Source: Clostridia bacterium
GTDB lineage: Bacteria; Bacillota; Clostridia; Lutisporales; Lutisporaceae
DNA length: 64,000 nucleotides
Direction: 5' to 3'
Assembly (NCBI GenBank): GCA_029256325.1
Contig: JAQSYD010000001.1
Location: 1 to 64,000 of the forward strand
A program made the position numbers and the translations under genes. The notes under the pieces are model-generated. The model made no database searches. It was not told where the DNA came from and worked only from the letters and a program-made list of their open reading frames with translations. Positions 60,915-64,000 of the stretch are shown here, piece by piece. Each line of letters opens with the position of its first letter. The first letter of the stretch is position 1.

Positions 60915-60937
60915 ATGCCTTGATTGTGTCAAGGCAT
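60915..60937 (-). terminator. Terminator-like hairpin downstream of rnj
   Basis: ATGCCTTGATTGTGTCAAGGCAT, perfect 9-bp arms. Confidence 0.65.
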
Positions 60938-60995
60938 ATCTATAATATTATATCACTGTTTGTCGAAAATACATAGTTAATTATTTCAGACGCTG

Positions 60996-62663
60996 TTATA
61001 TTTCCATGATAATAGGAAGTATCATTGGATTTCTCTTTGTTTTGGAATAAATAAATTCCTTTAAGCTGTCTTTAACCTGTGATTTTATAGTGCCCCATTC
61101 AGTAATTTGTTTTTCTTCACATTTTGATAGAGCTTCCTTGATTTTAAGTTTCGCATCCTCCATTAGATCCTCAGACTCTCTAACATATACGAAACCTCTT
61201 GAGATAATATCAGGTCCCGCTATTACCTGACCCGATTCCTTACTTATGGTAACAACGATGACGATTAAACCATCCTGTGACAGATGCTTTCTATCCCGAA
61301 GTACGATGTTTCCTACGTCTCCAACACCCAAACCATCTACAAGCACTTTGCCTGCCGTGACAGTTCCGTTGGTTTTTGCGGAATCTCTTGTTAGCTCTAA
61401 TACTGAGCCGTTATCCAGTAAAAATATGTTTTCTTTCTCCACACCCATATTTTCCGCCAGCTTTGCATGCTGCTTCAGATGTCTGTACTCACCGTGAACA
61501 GGTATAAAGAATTTTGGTTTCACAAGTGCTTGCATCAGCTTAAGCTCTTCTTGGCACGCATGACCTGATACGTGTATATCTGCCAGAGATTCATATATTA
61601 CATCGGCGCCTTTTTTAAACAATTGGTTAATAACTCTTGTAACTAATTTTTCATTTCCCGGAATAGGAGTTGCTGAGATGATCACCCTGTCATTTGGCTT
61701 TATATCCACTTTTCTATGGTCAGAAGCTGCCATTCTCGAAAGTGCAGCCATTGGTTCACCTTGGCTGCCAGTGGTTATAATGGTAACCTTTTCTGCCGGA
61801 TACTTATCAATGCTGTCCACATCAATAATTGCTCCATCCGGAATCTCCATATAACCCAACTCTGTAGCTACGCCCAGTACATTCACCATGCTTCTGCCTA
61901 CCACAGCAACTTTACGTCCAAACATGACTGATGCATTTATCGCCTGCTGTACTCTGTGTATATTCGATGCAAAGGTCGCAATAATAATTCTTCCTTTAAC
62001 ATCTCTAAACAACTCAACAAAGCTGCCTCCCACAGTACTTTCAGACATCGTATAGCCTGGTCTCTCGACGTTTGTGCTGTCAGATAGCAAAGCTAATACT
62101 CCATGCTTGCCCAATTCTGCAAATCTATGCAAATCCATTTTCTCGCCGTCAATTGGTTGATAATCCACTTTAAAGTCGCCTGTATGAACGATAGTTCCAA
62201 CTGGAGTATGAATTGCAAGTGCAACCGAGTCCGCTATACTGTGACTGGTTTTTATAAACTCTACTTCAAAATCTCCTATTTGAACCTTATCCTTAGGTTT
62301 TACTGTCAAAAGCTCAACCGAACTGAGCAGTCCATGCTCTTTGAGCTTGTTTCCAACCAACCCTAATGTTAACTTTGTACCATATACCGGTACATTAATT
62401 TGTGGTAGTACGTAAGGTAATGCTCCTATATGGTCCTCATGACCATGAGTAAGAACGATTGCACTTACTTTTTCCTTATTTTTTATTAAATAGGATACAT
62501 CCGGTATAACCAAATCTATACCCAGCATTTCTTCATCTGGAAATGCCAATCCACAATCTATAACTACGATTGTTTCTTTGTACTCTATAGCCGTCATATT
62601 CTTGCCGATTTCCTGCAGTCCGCCCAGGGGAATCAGCTTTAACTTTGCTTTTCCTTTTGCCAC
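60996..62663 (-). CDS. rnj: Ribonuclease J
   Basis: IPLGGLQEIGKNMTAIEY, LTHGHEDHIGALPYVL, TGSQGEPMAALSRMA. Confidence 0.97.
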   Translation of the reverse strand: MAKGKAKLKLIPLGGLQEIGKNMTAIEYKETIVVIDCGLAFPDEEMLGIDLVIPDVSYLIKNKEKVSAIVLTHGHEDHIGALPYVLPQINVPVYGTKLTLGLVGNKLKEHGLLSSVELLTVKPKDKVQIGDFEVEFIKTSHSIADSVALAIHTPVGTIVHTGDFKVDYQPIDGEKMDLHRFAELGKHGVLALLSDSTNVERPGYTMSESTVGGSFVELFRDVKGRIIIATFASNIHRVQQAINASVMFGRKVAVVGRSMVNVLGVATELGYMEIPDGAIIDVDSIDKYPAEKVTIITTGSQGEPMAALSRMAASDHRKVDIKPNDRVIISATPIPGNEKLVTRVINQLFKKGADVIYESLADIHVSGHACQEELKLMQALVKPKFFIPVHGEYRHLKQHAKLAENMGVEKENIFLLDNGSVLELTRDSAKTNGTVTAGKVLVDGLGVGDVGNIVLRDRKHLSQDGLIVIVVTISKESGQVIAGPDIISRGFVYVRESEDLMEDAKLKIKEALSKCEEKQITEWGTIKSQVKDSLKEFIYSKTKRNPMILPIIMEI

Positions 62664-62707
62664 TTATATCAGTCCTTTCATAAAATCCGTTCCTATTCGG
62701 CATTTAT

Positions 62708-62736
62708 ATTATACAGTAATTTTTTGTTTTATGTAA
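62708..62736 (-). promoter_or_regulatory. SigA-type promoter for rnj
   Basis: minus TTACAT-N17-TATAAT. Confidence 0.65.
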
Positions 62737-62828
62737 CTATAATTTGCACATAGTGACAAAACTTGCTACTACTGTACTTTGCATGATTGTTATCTATATT
62801 TTTCGTGCTAAACAAAGTGCATTCACTA

Positions 62829-62909
62829 AAATAGCAGGTCATGTTATCCGCTGTTTGTAAATCGCACCAAGTATTATATTTTTCAATGTTAAAACTTTAG
62901 TGCGATTTA
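62829..62909 (-). repeat. Intergenic structured repeat, copy B
   Basis: minus TAAATCGCAC...GTGCGATTTACAAACAGCGGATAACATGACCTGCTATTT; matches copy A. Confidence 0.7.
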
Positions 62910-62966
62910 TCTAGTTATATTTTTGGTTATGTTCCCAAAACCTATACGCATTTTAAATTAATAAAA

Positions 62967-62992
62967 AAAGGATACACAAAAGCGTATCCTTT
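62967..62992 (-). terminator. Terminator downstream of fur
   Basis: AAAGGATACACAAAAGCGTATCCTTT. Confidence 0.8.
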
Positions 62993-63018
62993 ACATCACA
63001 TAAAAAAAATATTTTTCT

Positions 63019-63450
63019 TTACTTGCAAGCGCTGCAGTAGCCAAAAAATTTAACATTGTGGTCGGTAATGGAAAAACTATATTTGTTTTCAACTTGTGTT
63101 TCAAGCTGTTCCAAAAGATCCTCTTCCACCTCTATAACCTTGCCGCATTTCTTACAGACAAGATGATGATGCTGGTGATCTTCATTTTGTGTTATTTCAT
63201 ATCTAATCCTACCGTCATCAAAATTATGCTTATATACAAGACCCAGTTCATCCAGTACCTGCATCGTTCTGTAAACAGTAGCTAAGCCGATTTCCGGGCA
63301 GAATTTCTTTACTAAGTCATAAATTTCTTCTGCGCTTAAATGCTTGCCTTGATTCTCTAAAATTGTATTTAATACGGATCTTCTTTGCGGAGTCAGCTTA
63401 AAGCCTTTCTCCTTCAGTCGTTCCTTTATGTTATCATAGCCATGTTCCAT
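63019..63450 (-). CDS. fur: Fur family transcriptional regulator
   Basis: KGFKLTPQRRSVLNTIL, HHHLVCKKCGKVIE, FGYCSACK. Confidence 0.92.
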   Translation of the reverse strand: MEHGYDNIKERLKEKGFKLTPQRRSVLNTILENQGKHLSAEEIYDLVKKFCPEIGLATVYRTMQVLDELGLVYKHNFDDGRIRYEITQNEDHQHHHLVCKKCGKVIEVEEDLLEQLETQVENKYSFSITDHNVKFFGYCSACK

Positions 63451-63526
63451 ATGTTCATCTTCCTTTAATATCATTATATATAATACTATATGGAAAGCTG
63501 ATTCTTGTCAATATTTAGCAACCTTT

Positions 63527-63667
63527 TTATGCCTTTTTGGAGCTGCATTTTAGACAATTACCACTGCAGCCTTGACAATTATTTATGATTGCTCCACATC
63601 TCGGACACTTGTTTTCAGCACCTTGAACAAATTCATAACCGCATTTAGGACATTTCGTTTTAGTCAT
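63527..63667 (-). CDS. Unlisted 46-aa zinc-ribbon/cysteine-rich protein
   Basis: MTKTKCPKCGYEFVQGAENKCPRCGAIINNCQGCSGNCLKCSSKKA; four CxxC pairs; between fur and feoB. Confidence 0.75.
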   Translation of the reverse strand: MTKTKCPKCGYEFVQGAENKCPRCGAIINNCQGCSGNCLKCSSKKA

Positions 63668-63689
63668 ATTATCACCTTACTTCGCATTT

Positions 63690-64000
63690 TTAGAATATAA
63701 ACGCTACGATTCCACCCGTTAAGAAAGCCACCACAAAGCTGCCTAACCAGATTATAAGAGCATCCTTATATCCTCTTTCCTTGAAAATGACCATGATTGC
63801 TGCAATACATGGCACGAATAATGTCATAACAATCAGCGATACCATAGTTTGCACCTGTGTCATGGTGATTGAAGATAAGCCTGCAGCACCAAAGTCTCTT
63901 CTTATGATACCCATGATAAAGGCTGTTGCTGTTTCCTTTGGAAGATCTAATAATCCTACAGTAATAGGTGCTACCGCATTTTGTATGATCACAAGTATAT
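63690..64000 (-). CDS. feoB: Ferrous iron transporter FeoB, C-terminal part (N-terminus beyond window)
   Basis: FIMGIIRRDFGAAGL, LFVPCIAAIMVIFKERG. Confidence 0.9.
   Translation of the reverse strand, partial: ILVIIQNAVAPITVGLLDLPKETATAFIMGIIRRDFGAAGLSSITMTQVQTMVSLIVMTLFVPCIAAIMVIFKERGYKDALIIWLGSFVVAFLTGGIVAFIF

Noticed and set aside
1-64000. CRISPR arrays, transposases, phage or toxin-antitoxin modules
   Set aside because: No regularly spaced repeats, no recognisable transposase/recombinase other than XerD, no TA-like pairs seen on reading

Overview
64-kb window of a low-GC, spore-forming Clostridia-type chromosome, almost entirely on the minus strand and dominated by conserved housekeeping and sporulation genes. 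In coordinate order: a Y-family polymerase (partial), scpB/scpA, trpS, M50 protease, D-Ala-D-Ala carboxypeptidase, a nucleoside-catabolism block (pdp, two purine nucleoside phosphorylases, deoB), xerD, spoIIM, Nudix, a DUF3866/MraY-like/GT2/SteA block, spo0A, spoIVB, recN, argR, nadK, tlyA, dxs, PAP2-like, ispA, xseB/xseA, a TsaD-like paralog, nusB, Asp23, a complete spoIIIAA-AH operon, a CD1247-type zinc-ribbon protein, efp, pepP, aroQ, a TIM-barrel protein, aroK, ComFB-like, a type IV pilus locus (pilO/N/M/D, divergent minor pilins, pilin, pilC/T/B), YqeG-like, uninterrupted sigK, mgsA, a class B PBP, udk, U32 peptidase, O-methyltransferase, mltG, typA, a lipid kinase, RNase J, Fur, a small zinc ribbon and partial feoB. 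No mobile elements, CRISPR arrays, rRNA or tRNA genes were recognised. The most interesting unexplained signals are: (1) a two-copy intergenic structured element (57976-58050 and 62829-62909) with a compensated 10-bp stem and conserved flank; (2) a dense spo0A upstream region with Spo0A-like boxes, a SigH-like promoter and two inverted repeats; (3) two unlisted short plus-strand ORFs (49 aa at 12149) or minus-strand ORFs (46 aa at 63527); (4) a beta-helix-like minor pilin; (5) a TsaD paralog with an altered metal motif; and (6) a strong hairpin in the pilD leader. Family names are from recognition of sequence motifs, not from database searches.
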